The translations under genes were made by a program, and so were the position numbers. This document shows positions 27,928 to 42,700 of a DNA stretch of 64,000 bases, piece by piece. The number at the start of each line of letters is the position of its first letter. Within the stretch, counting starts at the first letter, position 1. The notes beneath the pieces were generated by a model. It made no database searches, was not told the DNA's origin, and saw only the letters and a list, made by a program, of their open reading frames with translations. Source of the stretch: Pseudoips prasinana (taxonomy: Eukaryota; Arthropoda; Insecta; Lepidoptera; Nolidae); NCBI GenBank assembly GCA_951640165.1, contig OX621257.1:9931201-9995200 (forward strand). The letters are read 5' to 3'.

Positions 27928-30900
27928 CTGAAAACAAGACACAATTACTATTACTAGTTAAGAGTCGTTGGATATCAGACACCTGCAGTATACCCCGTAT
28001 TTACCGTTACAATGATAACAAAGTTGCAAAGGAAGAATTATATAGACTGAACTGTTCTATACATTAGTTCAGTTTTTACTAACAAAACAATTTAACTGAT
28101 ACCATAACCGATGAACAACAAAAACTATACGTTACTGACAAAAATAGAAAAAAACTGAAAAATATATACTTGCTGGAACAACGTTACTTGAGTAAGAATA
28201 TTTTTTCTAACTAATGATCGAATAATTGTGCCAAAAGGTACGCCGAAAATTTTATATGGGCTTTAGGAGAAAATTGAGCACAAATCTGATTCTGTTACAA
28301 ATTGGCACAAATAAAGAGCTATTCGTGTATGTATATTCTACAGGTGCACAGGTTTTAGATATTCACGATTCTGCAAAACGTTACTTCAGCAGGAAATGCA
28401 ATAACTCGACATTTTTAAGACGCATAATTGTTATTTGTTATAGAAGAGTGCAAAGTTGCTTTTTACCGCGTGCTCAATTTTGATAACCGAGCAAGCCAAG
28501 GATTCAAAAATTGAATCTCGAGCGCAGCGAGTGATTCAAAAATTTGAATCCTGAGCATTAGCGAGGAAATCAAAAGAGCATAAGGTGAAATATCTTTGCA
28601 CTCGAGTGCAACACGTAATAGTCTTAAAGGTTAAGGAGTTTTTTATGAAAGAAAAACACAATGAAGGCCCGATAATTCCATTTGAAAAAGTTAACGAGCG
28701 ATTTACCGCCGCGATAGGTAAATGTTACCATGCTTGATTGTTAAGTCGCGATAATTTTTCGTCTGAGTTTTAAGATTAATGTAGTATTAAGTAATGTGAA
28801 TGAAATATTAATTTAGAAATAAATTTATTTATACAGATAAAAATTACTGCTTTCTTCCCTTGGGCTATCAAATTATTTATTACATCTAATCGATAATATA
28901 TGGGGTACTCAATAAACTTTTAGAGTTCGATATTCCTCGGTCATTATTCACTCACGGCCATCTGATCCTAAACTAAGTAAAACTTGTACTATGTAACTCA
29001 GATAGCTGATATAACACATATGCTACTTTTGTAAATACATACTTATATAGATAAATACCCAGACACAGGACAATCAGACATGTTCATGCACACAAATATC
29101 TGTCCTGAGTGGGAATAAAATAACACCAACTGGCCCGTCAAAGTTATACAATTGATACAAAATAGAATGGATGAATGGAGTCTATTGCTATTTTAATATT
29201 TTCCTATAATAAAAGGGATTTTTTTTAAAAGCAACCCTTGCCGTAATATTGTCTCCCTCCCACAAATGACAGTCACGTTCATAAAGATCCTTATCCCACT
29301 GTACTGATAATTTGCATTCACAAACTTGGTGCACACGATGTTCTAAATTCAAATTTACTTTAACCTCTAGAGGATAAAAACGACTTTTACACTCAGATAT
29401 CGAAAAAATGCTCTTTACGAGATGGGGTGATGAAAATTATATTAACTTTGCGCATTTTTGCAAAAATATATCTCTGCCCATTCACTAAATTTCTCTACAC
29501 GATCATTTTTCGGTTTTTTTATTTCCAAAATAATAATGCAGCCCACCACGCTCTAATTATACGTTTCATCCATATCACAAGTAATTGAAATAGGTGGACA
29601 TTTTGTATTTATGCTACAGCAATAGTTTGAGAGTCCACAATTCCTCACAAATCTTTATCGATTCAAAAGGTTTTTTGGTCCAGTAAATAAAAAATAACAT
29701 GACCATACATTGTTTATTTAAGTATGTTATATCTATGTTTTTGATACAAAGTGAACTATAGTGTTATATTCAATTCAGTTCAATTCATTTAAAACCATGC
29801 AAAATAAGTGCAAAAAGTAAAATTAAATCAATTATGTAAAAAGTGTGTGTGTGATTATATTTGTAGATCTATTATTAGACACACTGTTCACCTTTTCTAA
29901 AAGAACAATATCATATTATGAAATAATAGAGATTGAGGACGCAATATTTCTACCTCAGAACAAGTAGACTAATATTTTCTACTAACGGATACAGTACCGC
30001 TTTCCTAAACTGAAGCTTGCAAATAAGTTAGGATTAGCTGGCAGGCTATCCGGTTCTAGCCAACGCTCCGGTCTAAAGTGATCAGCATCTTTTCCCCATA
30101 GCGGTAGACGGTTTATACCATATAAACCTATGATACAAATACTTCCAGCTTTGAGGGTATAGTCCTCTGAAATCAAATAAGCAATCAAATATGTTAAAAA
30201 ACTGTCCAAAGAAATAAAAAAGGAAAAAACATACAAGAACACGAATATCGCAAGCCCAAAGACCCTCTCATGTTTCCCCCCGTTATTTACCACCCGGAAT
30301 CGAAGTTCGGACTCCAAAGGGTGTGCCATTTAGCGCAGGTACAGACGCCAGTACATCAAACTACCCCAATCTGTCAAATTTCGCTAATTGAAAGTGAATC
30401 TTATGCTTAAGTGATAAAGTGTAAAATCTATAAAAGCAATTAGACAGATTGGGGTAAATGGATGTGCTGGCGTCTGTACATAGTTAGTGTTTAAATTTGC
30501 CAGATAGCTTGAACCCACGCTAGCTTCTATTATCTAGTGACGTAGTAAAAGCCTCCAAGGTTAATTGTAAACGTCATGTTATAAAAAATCTAAGAAAATA
30601 AATACATATACAGTAACATGGTGTCTCTTTCGCACCACTACCATCCTACTACCGATATAAACGTAAAATGTTAATTGTAAGTTTAGTCACTATAGTTGCT
30701 AGTATTTTATGAAAACTTACTAATAGTAGTATCTGTAGTTATGTGCCTCGCAATTATAGGTACTACTGGATAAAGTCTTAAAGCTTCTTTAACTACAGCT
30801 TCCAAGTACACCATCTTGAGTAGATCCTGCTGCGTTACATCTCTGTCTCCCAATATATCTTGTATCCTGAAAGTTTATAAATATAATTAGAGAAGTATCT

Positions 30901-33900
30901 ACTCTAATAATTCATTGTTAGTAGTAACATTTTCCAGTCAATTATTTATCTACTATTAAACAGAGGTTTAACCTACTAATATTATAATATCGCGAAATGC
31001 GAAAGTTTGTGAGTGTGTGACTGTGTGAGTGTGTATGTTTGTTACTTCTTCACGTCCAAACGGCTAAAGCGATTTTAATATAATTTGGTATGGAGTTAGC
31101 TGACACCCTGGATTAACACATAGGCTATAATTTATAAAATTTAATGCGGGTAAAACCGCGGGGCACATCTAGTTGCATATATTTGGCAAAAAAGAATGCC
31201 CTGTACATAAACTGCTTGTCTGGACCGCATTATTAAAAAACAAGTGCTAAGTATGAAAGAACTACGTCAGTACCAAATGCAATGATGTTCATGTGTATTT
31301 AGTTATATTGCTTAGAATCGGGGAAAACAATGTCGTCATTATAAATCATAATAATTAAATGGACCGCCGAGGTAGTATAAATCTGTTAAAAATTAAATTC
31401 GTGAATGAGAACGCATTAAATATTAATAACACTTTTATATACAATGTAATTTTAAGTTAAGAAATAAATACTTTAAAAAATTATTCGTACTGAGTTCCCT
31501 GGCAGTGTTTCTCAGTAGCTGCCACGTCATTCACTGCACGTTAGGGTAAAAAAAATACGATTCCACACTAATGTAATATTTTTACGCAATAAATGAACTT
31601 TGAATTTGAATTATCTGCTTTAAAACGGACAGCAACGTCTCCCTTACTACTAGCAAGTACTGCTGCACGTGGCGGCAGTAGAGGACACTTCCACCGCAGC
31701 CTCGAGGGGAGTTGAGCTACTGGCCTGCCGCCAGTATTATTAGATGATCGTATAGGGTAGCGATGTGTAGTAGCGCTCAACGCCCAAATATTCCCGAGTA
31801 TGTTGGGGAATATGATCCAATCAAAAGCTGGAAATTTAATATATCACTTGGTGTGCGAAAGTGCCAACACACACTTCCTATAACTTTGGATGTTCACAAG
31901 CTTAATGAACTTTTCTCCTTTTCAACCGTACGTAACGGAATTTTTCCTTAACTTCTAATGTTTAAAATAGCATTCTATCGATATCTTCCAATGCAGTCGG
32001 TAGTAACAAAGCCAGCCGTAATTTGGCCATTTCTATCCTTGAGGACTTTTTAACGTTATATATCATATTCGCAGTATTCTTGGAAATGGAATACTGCTGC
32101 TAATTCTGGGTTAAACGAGCTGATTCAAACACAGAACTTAGATAAAATAAATTAAAATCTCGGAACAACTAACGCACTATCTGGTTGCCATAACACAGGC
32201 TTTACCTAGTTTAGGATTAGACGGCAGAGCCTGTACTTTGGTAACCATACAACTGATAAACATAATTATATGTTTCTAAATGAGTAGACAAAGTTTTGTC
32301 CTAGGTGGGATCGAACCATCTGACTTAACAATCAGGTTCACAAACTATTAGACCAACAGGCCAGTCAAATTATACATTAATGTTAGTATAGTTATAAAAC
32401 AATAAGCTATTACGTTATATGAAACCGACCAAAGCTACAAATAAAACGTAAATAATACATAACATTATCCTGGGACATTATTTACACACGGCCATCTGAT
32501 CCCAAACTGAGCACAGTTACTATGACAACCAGATTCCTGATATCTATATACTACTTTTTTTTGTAAATTCATACTTATAAAGATAATTACACCCAGACTC
32601 AGGACCAACAGAAATGTTCATGCACACAAATATCTGTCCTGGATGGGAATCGAACGCACGACCTCCGGCGTGAAAAGCAGCATTTGCCAACCATGCCAAT
32701 ACTCCCATCATAAAAACCAAAGCATTTGAATTACATAGAAAATATCTTACTCTTGGTAAACCCGATCTTGTACATCTTGATGCGTTCCAAGTAGCTGTAA
32801 AATAACCATCAGCGCTGACGCCGAGGAGTCAACACTAGCAGATACAATAGTATTCAAGTGGCCCAGAACATCTTCATCGCTAAAAATCCCTTTCTCGTTT
32901 AAATCTAATACTGTATCGAGCAGAAGCTTCGATTGATCTGCAAAATATTAATTAATTATTTAGAAGGTACTCCACCGTATACAGTCTTACCATGGTTCAC
33001 CAAATCTTAAAATCTGTACAGTATGGTTGGTGTTTCCTTAGTTCATTTTAATCGAATGTATCTCTTTTCGTATCTTGTGCATCTTATTCATTTTAATTTG
33101 TGGGACTATAAGATCAAAAAGCCTTACGTAACTGCTTGTTGTCGAGTCATTTTTTCATTTCATTTCATTTATTTCAGTAAAAATTTTTACATTGTATTGA
33201 AAATAACTAAAAAAATAACTAATAATAATTATGCTAAAAACAAAAAAAAATAATACATTACAAATTCCCATACAAAGTCAAAAATAAAAACATTACACAT
33301 ACCAATACACATGTCAAAAATTTAAACTAAAATATCAATAAAAATAGTTAGTATTAATAGGTCTAGTTATATGTGAGACGGAGAAACTCATCAAGGGTGT
33401 AGTAGCACTTCTCTAACAAAAATGATCTTAACTGCTGCTTGAACTGATTTATGTTGTGAATCGACTTCAAATGTACAGGTAGTTTATTAGTCGTAATGAA
33501 CCATCCGTTCGTTATAAACAGTTTTGTATTTATTTGCTTTCCAATGGATCATTCTTGTCATTACTAAAAACGAGTACCAAATAATGGCTTTCTAAATTAA
33601 TTCCATAAACGCCCCAATTTTCTCTAAGAATATTACAACATCATTAAATATCGAGAGTTCAAAATAAGAATAATAATTAACAAGCTGTAGTATTATTTAT
33701 TTATATAAATGAGTTATAATTTTATAATAATTTAGTTATAAAATTATAATTCATTTATTTAGCTTTCGCTGTCCCCTTTGTACTTCCATAATATTTTGCC
33801 GCCAATACTTCAATTCAATTCAATTTTATTTGCTCAATACAGGTACTGTCTAAAGTATTTTGATAATTATTTTACTGCATTGTAATGTACAAAATTTACA

Positions 33901-35437
33901 CTCTCATTTCGACTAACGATGGTCCATCGTACTGTGGGCTAGACGAAACCATGCGAAAATCCTACCACTTTTGCATTGTTCTAGATATTAAATTTAACCC
34001 TTATTGTTATAAGTATGTGAGACCAAAATACAATTTTTTACCTAGTCCACAATACTAAAATGTAATTTTAACATAAATGTTTTTCAATTGTTATACATTG
34101 ACTCATAACGGTGATGAACCAGATATGGTTTATTTGGTTAATCTGTTGTTTCCGCCCCACGTATATTCCTACATAAAGACCATTCTAAAAACTCAAAACT
34201 TACCTGTAGTTCCAACTTCAATTTCTTTTTTCATCATTATTTTCCGTTTTTGTATTTCCTACAAAAGTTAAGGGATTTCATTGTATATTTTGTAATTATA
34301 AAGAGCCTACTAATAAAGTTGCCATAAAAGTCAAACTGTATCCATCGATGTGGCGTTGGTGTTAGTCTTATATTAAAGCTGTACAGCTTGATATTATGTC
34401 GCCGTGTGTACAACTGGAAGTGGACTAAAAGAACTGTGAACTGCGGCTACAGATATGTAAGCTCAATATTGTATTAGACTTTCCCCTTAAATTGCAAACT
34501 ATACATTTTTCAGCAGTCTCGACGTCTCTTAAACATATCATATAATATCGGCACAAAGGAGACAGCTTGTATTACTAATAAGCTTATTACAGGTAAAAGT
34601 ACATGTAATTTTACCAAGCATTTACGAAATTTGGCTCAATTTTGCATAAACAAATTATGCATTCTCCATGACTTGTCATCGCAATTATGGTATCGCAGAA
34701 AATGACGTCCGTTTTAATTATTAATTGTTTCAAAACAAGAATGAAATTGGGTTATTCTAATCATCTTAGCTTAATATTCTTGATAAAGGTTTAAGTCACA
34801 TTGCTTTTCAGGCTATTAGTATTTAACCAGTCATATACTTGACTTTATCCCAACTTCAACATTAAACAACTGCGCTGTCAACAGCAAATAACGCCATTTG
34901 CTGATTAGTGACTTGAGGGAAATAACAAATTACAAAGAAGTTCATAATTATTATTGTAAAAAAAATGTTACATCAATTTTTTTACAATAATTATGAACTT
35001 CTCAGTCACATCTCTCTGAAATACCGCATGTATGTAGTTAGATGATTATACAACTTCAGTCTTAGAATTAATGTCCACTTGTCTTATTAGAATAGTCATA
35101 TTTCCTACAGTAATAAGGTACTTACCCAGTCAAGCTGCACAATCGACAAAAAATGTAAGATCTCCAAAATAAACGTACTTAATGATATTTATAATTACCA
35201 AATTTACTATGTCGGTAGTAACTTTCATAAGTTTATCTTGCTTCTTTTTCAAAGAAGAGAAGTTGTAGAAGAATGGTAGATGTAGCAATGGTAATTTCAA
35301 TCTTTCCATAAACATTGCCATTAACTCCTGTATACCCTGACCATATGTTTCCCCCACTATACTGCCATTTTGAGGTGATATACCTAAAGTCGTTTCTGTA
35401 ATATAAAAACATCAATATTAGATATAATAATGTCGTA

Positions 35438-35472
<35 letters not shown>

Positions 35473-36662
35473 TTCTCAACCTTGTGACCCATTTAATTAG
35501 TTCTGTGGTGCACGCAATATCATTATTACTTAAAGTAATTAATAGGTTAATCATGTTAATGACATTATTTTAACGTACATACATACATTAATTTAATACA
35601 TCTCTTATGCAAACGTAATATCTTTAATATTAATGAAATACTATAATTTGTATGTGCTACCTATTGATAGGTCGGTAGGCAAAATAAAAGTTAATATTAC
35701 AAACAGCTTACTTACTCTATGATGAAATTCCTACACTAAAGATTAACCTACTTAAATAAACTCAAAGAACAATGTGAATTTATGTGAAACATAAAATGAA
35801 AATATATATAATATTAATGCCTAGTATATACCTACCTATATTAGTTCCATAAGTTGTATTAAATCTGCTATATATGCATAAATGAATATATTTAGGGCCC
35901 TGAAAAATCAAACTTATAATAGAACTTAGCTTCATGCAACAAATAAATTATTAATTAGGTTACAACACAACAAAATGTTACTATATTTCGAGACGATCGT
36001 CAATGACGTCTGCCCTTCTTGGTGCCCGCGGCGAATGTGGTACAGACGCCAGTACATCAAGCTACCCCAATCTGTCAAATTGCTCCAATTGAAAGTGAAC
36101 CTTAAGTGATAAAGATGAAAAACTCTAAAAGAAATTTGACAGATTGGGGTAGCTGGATGTGCTGGCGTCTGTACCTACTATTACATTCGCACCGACTGGC
36201 TTGGCATTGACTTCAAACTTATCGAGGTAGGTATCCTAGGTAACACATACAAATTATACTATTTCATTAATATCAAAGATTTTAGGTTAGGCATAAGAGA
36301 TGTATTAAATTAAATCTTTAATATGTAAATTTTCGTAACGATTTTAAGTGCACAAAAAATCAATCAAGATAATTTAATTGAAAATGTTACTTACGACTTG
36401 AAATTTCTAAAGAGTTTTTGATAAGGTAGGGTCTCACATCAAATGCATGCTTTCCAACTTGTTTTGAAAGTGTTGATACGAGGTCATGGGATCGCTCATT
36501 AAACATCTTCATAAATGCTTTAAGCATTTGTGAACTAAAAACTGGATTTAGTAATTTGCGATGATGTTTCCATATATCAGCTGGAATAAAAAGACCATTT
36601 AATTTATACTATCAAGTCCATGCATGTGTAATAATATGCGAAGTAACACTTATGTTACAGTG

Positions 36663-36703
<41 letters not shown>

Positions 36704-39700
36704 TAAAATATTTTATTGCCTTTTCTCAAGTTAATGAACCACAAAACTGTTCAACATAGTAATCAGAGACTTAAAAAATAAAGAAATTGATTTGATTTTA
36801 CAGAAAATTTTAATTTTCTTTTGAACACATTCAGAGATTTCTGACAGGAGTACACACTAAAAAAAAAGACTTTTATTTTCATTATTAAAAGAACACTAAT
36901 TAGTTTGTATTTAAAAAAAAATAAAAAAAAATATACTCACATTTTGCTGTGATCAAGCCATTAAAAAATACATTCTTTATAAACTTGTATAAGTATGGTT
37001 TATCCAGGAATCTGTTCGCTATTTCAAGACTGCCGTCGAGATCAGTTACTCCTGTGGATTGAATGAAATATAGTCTAATAGAATTAAATATTGTTCCACA
37101 GGCACAGATGCACTCACCGGTCCATAAAGGCCTAAGCAGACCGAGATGGCATCGCAAGGGATTTACATTTTTACTAATGGTCATTCAAACGTATCTATAC
37201 AGAAATACGGCATTAGATGCTATCCTTTAAAATGATGGATTTTCATTGCACGGCATTAAAAGACGCGCCACAGGATCCTATTGCGGGATAGGTAATGGTA
37301 TCTAAGCGGCTAGTGTACGCTGACTTACGGCAAAATCCCTTGCCATGCCGTCCCGGTCTACGTAAGCCTTAAGTGATCGGTAAGGTAAGGGACGTCCTTT
37401 TTCCTTTCAGAAATTAAAAAGAGATATTATACTGCGATACTGCGATTTCTGAGATACTGCGTTTTTGCGACGTTCGTTGATCTGTTAATACCGGTAATTG
37501 CCATAAGACAACAGTCGTTTAGCCTACGAGAACTAAGAGACGCATTGTAAAAGATTTGCAGCTCACCACACACTCATGGAAATAGTACGCTACGAGGATA
37601 TTCCAGAAACTATTCAATTTGCAGAATTCAATTTTACTTTATACGAAAAAGGAACTCAAAATAGATATTGATATGTATTTGGTGAGTGGGTGGCAAGAGT
37701 TGAGAAAAGTATATAAATACTTTGAAGAATTTGATAAAAGAAACACATGATTCTTTACTATAATTCTTGCGTGGGACAAAACAGGCACAAGATTGTCTTG
37801 CCTGTTATCAACCAAATTCTCAAGCAATCTAAAAGCTTAACGTTCTTATTTAAAACTAGCTGTGCTCCGCGGTTTTACCCGCGTTAATCTTTATAAATAG
37901 TAGCCTATGTGTTAATCCAGCGAGTGAGCTAACCCCATACGAATATTTTGTTAAAATCGCACCAGCCGTTTAGACGTGAAGAAGTGTACAAACATTGTAC
38001 AAACATACACACTTACACACTCACAAACTTTCGCCTTTATAATATTAGAGTGATAATGCCGTGATCTGCCGATTAACCATGACTCAACTAAATCCCACTC
38101 AACCACTTGGACCACGCTTAACTATATCTTTATTTAAAAAACCCTACTTAAAGGTTTCTCAGCTAAGGGTCTGTTTCACAATGTACGAATAAAGTGTCGG
38201 ATAGCTAACTAACAAATAAATAAACTGACAGATATTTCGTCATTGCGTTTCATCACCACCTTTCCAATAAATTGCCAGATAGCTATTCGGCAGTTACTAA
38301 TAGGTAGGTTAGGTATAGGTAGGCTAATAGGTCCGTCTTACGAAACAGACAACCTATAAAAACATTTCTTATGATAAACACACCTAAAGATATCTTTTTA
38401 CTCATATTCTTAGCGGTCACAATCAAATAATTCATCAATTTCGTCTTCAATAGTATCAAATATTACCATTTCATTAAATTATTCGCAACAAATCACAAGT
38501 CTAACAATAAACACCACCGAAATAAGCATCGAATGACATCTGTCAGATAACTTATCCATCAGTTATCTTTACTATCTGAAGCTTGATCTGACCAATAGTT
38601 TACTTTGCAGTTTATTTGCCAGTTAGTACTATTTATGGATTATGAAACGCAAACGATGTCTTTATTCGATAAATAAGTTGCAAGTAGCTTATTCGGGACT
38701 TTATCAGGACATTGGGAAACAGAACCTAAGTAATTTTATTTTCCTATGTCATCATTTCTGGGACACGTATAATAGAACTTGACCAAAATTAATTAACTAA
38801 TTGGGTGATGTGTCAAAATTTACGATTCTTCTCAATGGTAGATATGGAATGAGAGATCTATGATCGTGGCAGTGTATTTTTATGGAATTCAATATTAATT
38901 TTATAATTTAAAACAGTAAGTTTATAATATAAAGTAACAATAAAAATCTTCCACAAAACTCAATTCACGCACAAACGTCAAAAATAACGTCAGTTGATGT
39001 AAATAATATCCGTCATCTTTAATCCACTTAAACTTGGGCTAAACCAGGGACTGACGCGGGTTAGATTTTCACATCGTTTCAATACAACATAACACTTATT
39101 CACCATTTAACCGCGTGTCACAGTTACATCGGGTTTTCAAAAGGAAATTTTCTTAACCCATGGGTAAGCGGCCGGATAAAATTTAGCTTTTAAGCGGTTT
39201 TAAATAAATCTGTAAGAGACTATACATATTTTTTTTTGCTTCAATATTATTTATTGTTTCTATCTATTATTATTGTATTAATTATATTATATTGCATGTA
39301 TTACTTTTAAATAATTTATACATAATATTGTATTTACGCCTTTAAGGTTGTCTGTAAGAAACTGCTGCCAGCGATAAAACCGCCCTTTGGACATACTTAT
39401 GTCCGTATTTATTTTCTACATTTGTAATTTATTTGGTGTACAATTAAGAGTATTGTATTGTACTGACTACAGTACAATAAATACTCTTTTCATCACAGCA
39501 TCTTGTGAAAATCATTTTTACTCTTCGATATCTGAGTGGAAAAGTAGTTTTTAGCCTCCAGAGGTTAAAGTAAATTTTAATTTAGAACATCGAGTGCACC
39601 AAGTTTGTGATGCCGAATTTATTATACAACTTTTTTTAATTTATTAAAAACTTTGACTTGGAACCTTCTTGGTGTACTTTTTCGGGTTCCGTAGCCAAAT

Positions 39701-42700
39701 GGCAAAAAACGGAACCCTTATTTCAATTGTTTTGCGCAATATTACTTACTGTTCTATTACACTCAAACGGTAGTAACGTTACTTTTAGATTTTCTTAAAT
39801 ATACCTAAGTAGTATTTGTTATAATTTAAAGCGTGGCCTGTAATACTTACATATCATAATATAGTAATTCATTAATACTTACCTAAACTGAGATAAAAGT
39901 ATTTATGTTAAGATATTTTTCGTATTTTTACTGAGGTGTGATGAAAAGTTACGTGTTGCACTCGAGTGCAAAGATTTTTACCTTGTGTTCTTTTGATTTC
40001 CTCGCTAATGCTCAGGATTCTAATTTATGAATCACTCGCTGCTTTCGTGATTCAATATTAGAATCCTTCGCTTGCTCGGTTATCATAATAGAGCACGCGC
40101 GTTTATTTATTTAAATTTTATTTTATTTATTTATAATATTTTTTATTTAATGTTTTGTGTTAAACACTGCTTGTACCCAATACTTACATAAAAATTTCAC
40201 TATCCTAATGGTTTGCTGGAAGAAAATTAATTAATGAATTAAGCTCACTATGCACATGACGTTTTATTGTAAAATTACTGAAATGTACTTTTTCTGTGTA
40301 CGATAAACAATAAAGAATAAGTAATTTCTATATTTATACATATTTTTGTTACATTACCATAAAAAGTTATTGGTCCTAGATACCCCTGAATAAATCCACC
40401 ATTTTCGTTGGAAAACTCATTTAATTGCTTGAATACGTTCCATATGTCTGAAATTAAATTATAAAATGTTTTCACTTTGTCAGAAAATAAATTAACCAAT
40501 TTTTTATATGACTACTATAATTAGTTAAAATTCCGATCGACCTATTAAAAAATTACTTATCCTTGACTGAGCTGATGCCAACTAAGTATCTAACTTGACA
40601 ATCTTTTTGCAATAAAATTTTCTTTATTAAAACCTGCGCCCGTAACTGCTTAGGTTTAAACTTAAAACTCATTCAGAACTATATATAATATATTGAATAT
40701 AAAATATTGAATCGTGGGTATGAAACTTGAGACCTCTACCAACCAGACTCAGTGCCAGATTTTATAATATTGTTATTTTATAATATATATATTTATATTT
40801 TGTAATAATGTTGTAGAAGTTCTACGTATTCTTTAAATATTTATAAATTCATTAAATCAATAGAACGCGTAAAAGTATGTATACGTGTATTTTAATATTT
40901 ATAGATAGTTACTTACATATGTTATCCCCAAAAAACAACAATGGACGTCCTATAAGGGGGAGACAACCAGGAATAACCTTAGGGGACTTTTTAGGAGTGT
41001 TCCGGTCTGAAAGCAATAAAACATCTTATTTATAACACAATTATACGATTTCAACATGATTTTGTTCACTACTTAATGTGATCTTATCGGATTGCTGTGT
41101 GGTGATAGTGACGAATATCAAAATATCATCACCCCATCTCATCCCGTGGGGAGAGTAGAAGTCGACCTGAGGGAATATCTAGCAGCAGGTTCCTTCTGCG
41201 TACTGTGACCATCTTATGATTTTGCGTACTATGCTATGAAATAGTCTGCGTTTAGTATCAATGGGTGTAAATATTTATACATCATAAAAAGTCAGTTCTA
41301 CTTAAAATTCCATATTTAAATTATTTATTTTAGAGTCTGTTTCACAATGTACGAATAAACTGTCGGATAGCTAACTAACAAATAAACTGACAGACATTGA
41401 GTTAAATAACAGATATAAGTTCTGCATAAAACACATTGCGTTTCACCACCACCTTCCCGATAAATTATTTGCCAGATAGCTATTCGGCAGTTACTAACTA
41501 GTAGGTTTGGCAACGTCGCATTTTGTCATTCCGTCTTACGAAACAGACAACCTATAAATACATTTCTTATGATAAACACACCTAAAAAATATCTTTTTAC
41601 TAATTTTTTTATGGTTAGCATTTTCAGGTTTGCATAAATATTTTAAAATTTATCTTCTAACTATTATTTTATCAAACAAAAATACATACAGTCAAATAAA
41701 TAAAAGTCAAATGTTAATATCAACAAATGCATTTTGTTTGTTGCGGTGTTTCGGTGGTGTTTTTCTTAGCGGTGTCGGATTTATGCGCGGTTCCGTTACA
41801 TGATCAAATAATTCATCAATTTTGTCTTCAATAGTATCAAATATTACCATTTTATTAAATTATTCGCAACAAAACACAAGTCTAACAATAAACAAATAAG
41901 CATCGAATGACATCCGTCAGATAACTAATCCATCAGTTAACTTTGCTATCAGAAGCTTGATCTGACCAATAGTTTACTTTGCAGTTTATTTGCCAGTTAG
42001 TACTATTTATGGATTATGGACTTTGTCTGGACATTGTGAAACAGAACCTCAGTAAATAAGCATTATTTGTTGAATACTTGAGTATACGAAAGGACTACAA
42101 CGGGAATGATAATGAGACTGATCCTTTACTCTCGACAAAAAGGTTGTAGCTTATCATACAGCCATTAAAGGTAACCTTATTAGTGTAGGCAGTACCTGCA
42201 ACATACCCAAGTTCCGTTAAGTTTTTGTCCCGGAGAGTCATCTAAAGTAAATGGAATCTAGGACTTAAGGTCTTTGAGCTTATACTAGGCTCTGGGCGTT
42301 ATATACATAGCCTATGGACGTCTTAGGAAAACTGCCGTTTCGGGTATTCTGTCAATAACCAGTCTGCCTCCTTTTTTAGTGTATTTAGGAAACATCTACT
42401 TTGACGTTATAAATCTTTGCTTTTTTCAGACATCAAAAAAATTAATTGTATAAATTTAAGTGCGGGTGGGAATCGAACCCACGACCATGGGGTATCCGGC
42501 CGCATGTGAGTTAACCACTCCGCCACCGCACCGTGGTTCTGACACTTCGAATTTATAGAATATTTGTGAAATCAAATGTTTTCACAAATATTCCTACTTC
42601 AAAAATATACATCCACTAGCTTTTGCCCGCGACTTCGTTCGCGTGGAATAGTGTCTTCCGGCAGATTTTTGGTTGTACCCACATAGTTCCCGATCTCGCG

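Larger units (their letters stand above)
37052..40357 (-). other. P450 intron 3 with nested repeats
   Basis: 3.3 kb. Contains a Helitron-like element (37856-38050), a 560-bp MITE (38167-38726), an inverted copy of the 28440-28630 repeat (39945-40110) and a CR1/Kiri-like LINE 3' end (40120-40320). A short segment, GCATCGCAAGGGATT, at 37147 recurs in inverted form near 37335. Confidence 0.6.

Noticed and set aside
33023..33253. Small plus-strand ORF of 76 residues and similar short intronic ORFs
   Set aside because: AT-rich, no motif, and overlapping the 3' end of a LINE on the other strand.
37100..37184. Extra P450 exon upstream of exon 4 (open frame starting MTISKNVNPL)
   Set aside because: Exon 3 joins exon 4 in phase without it, the total is already a normal P450 length, and part of this sequence recurs inverted at 37335.
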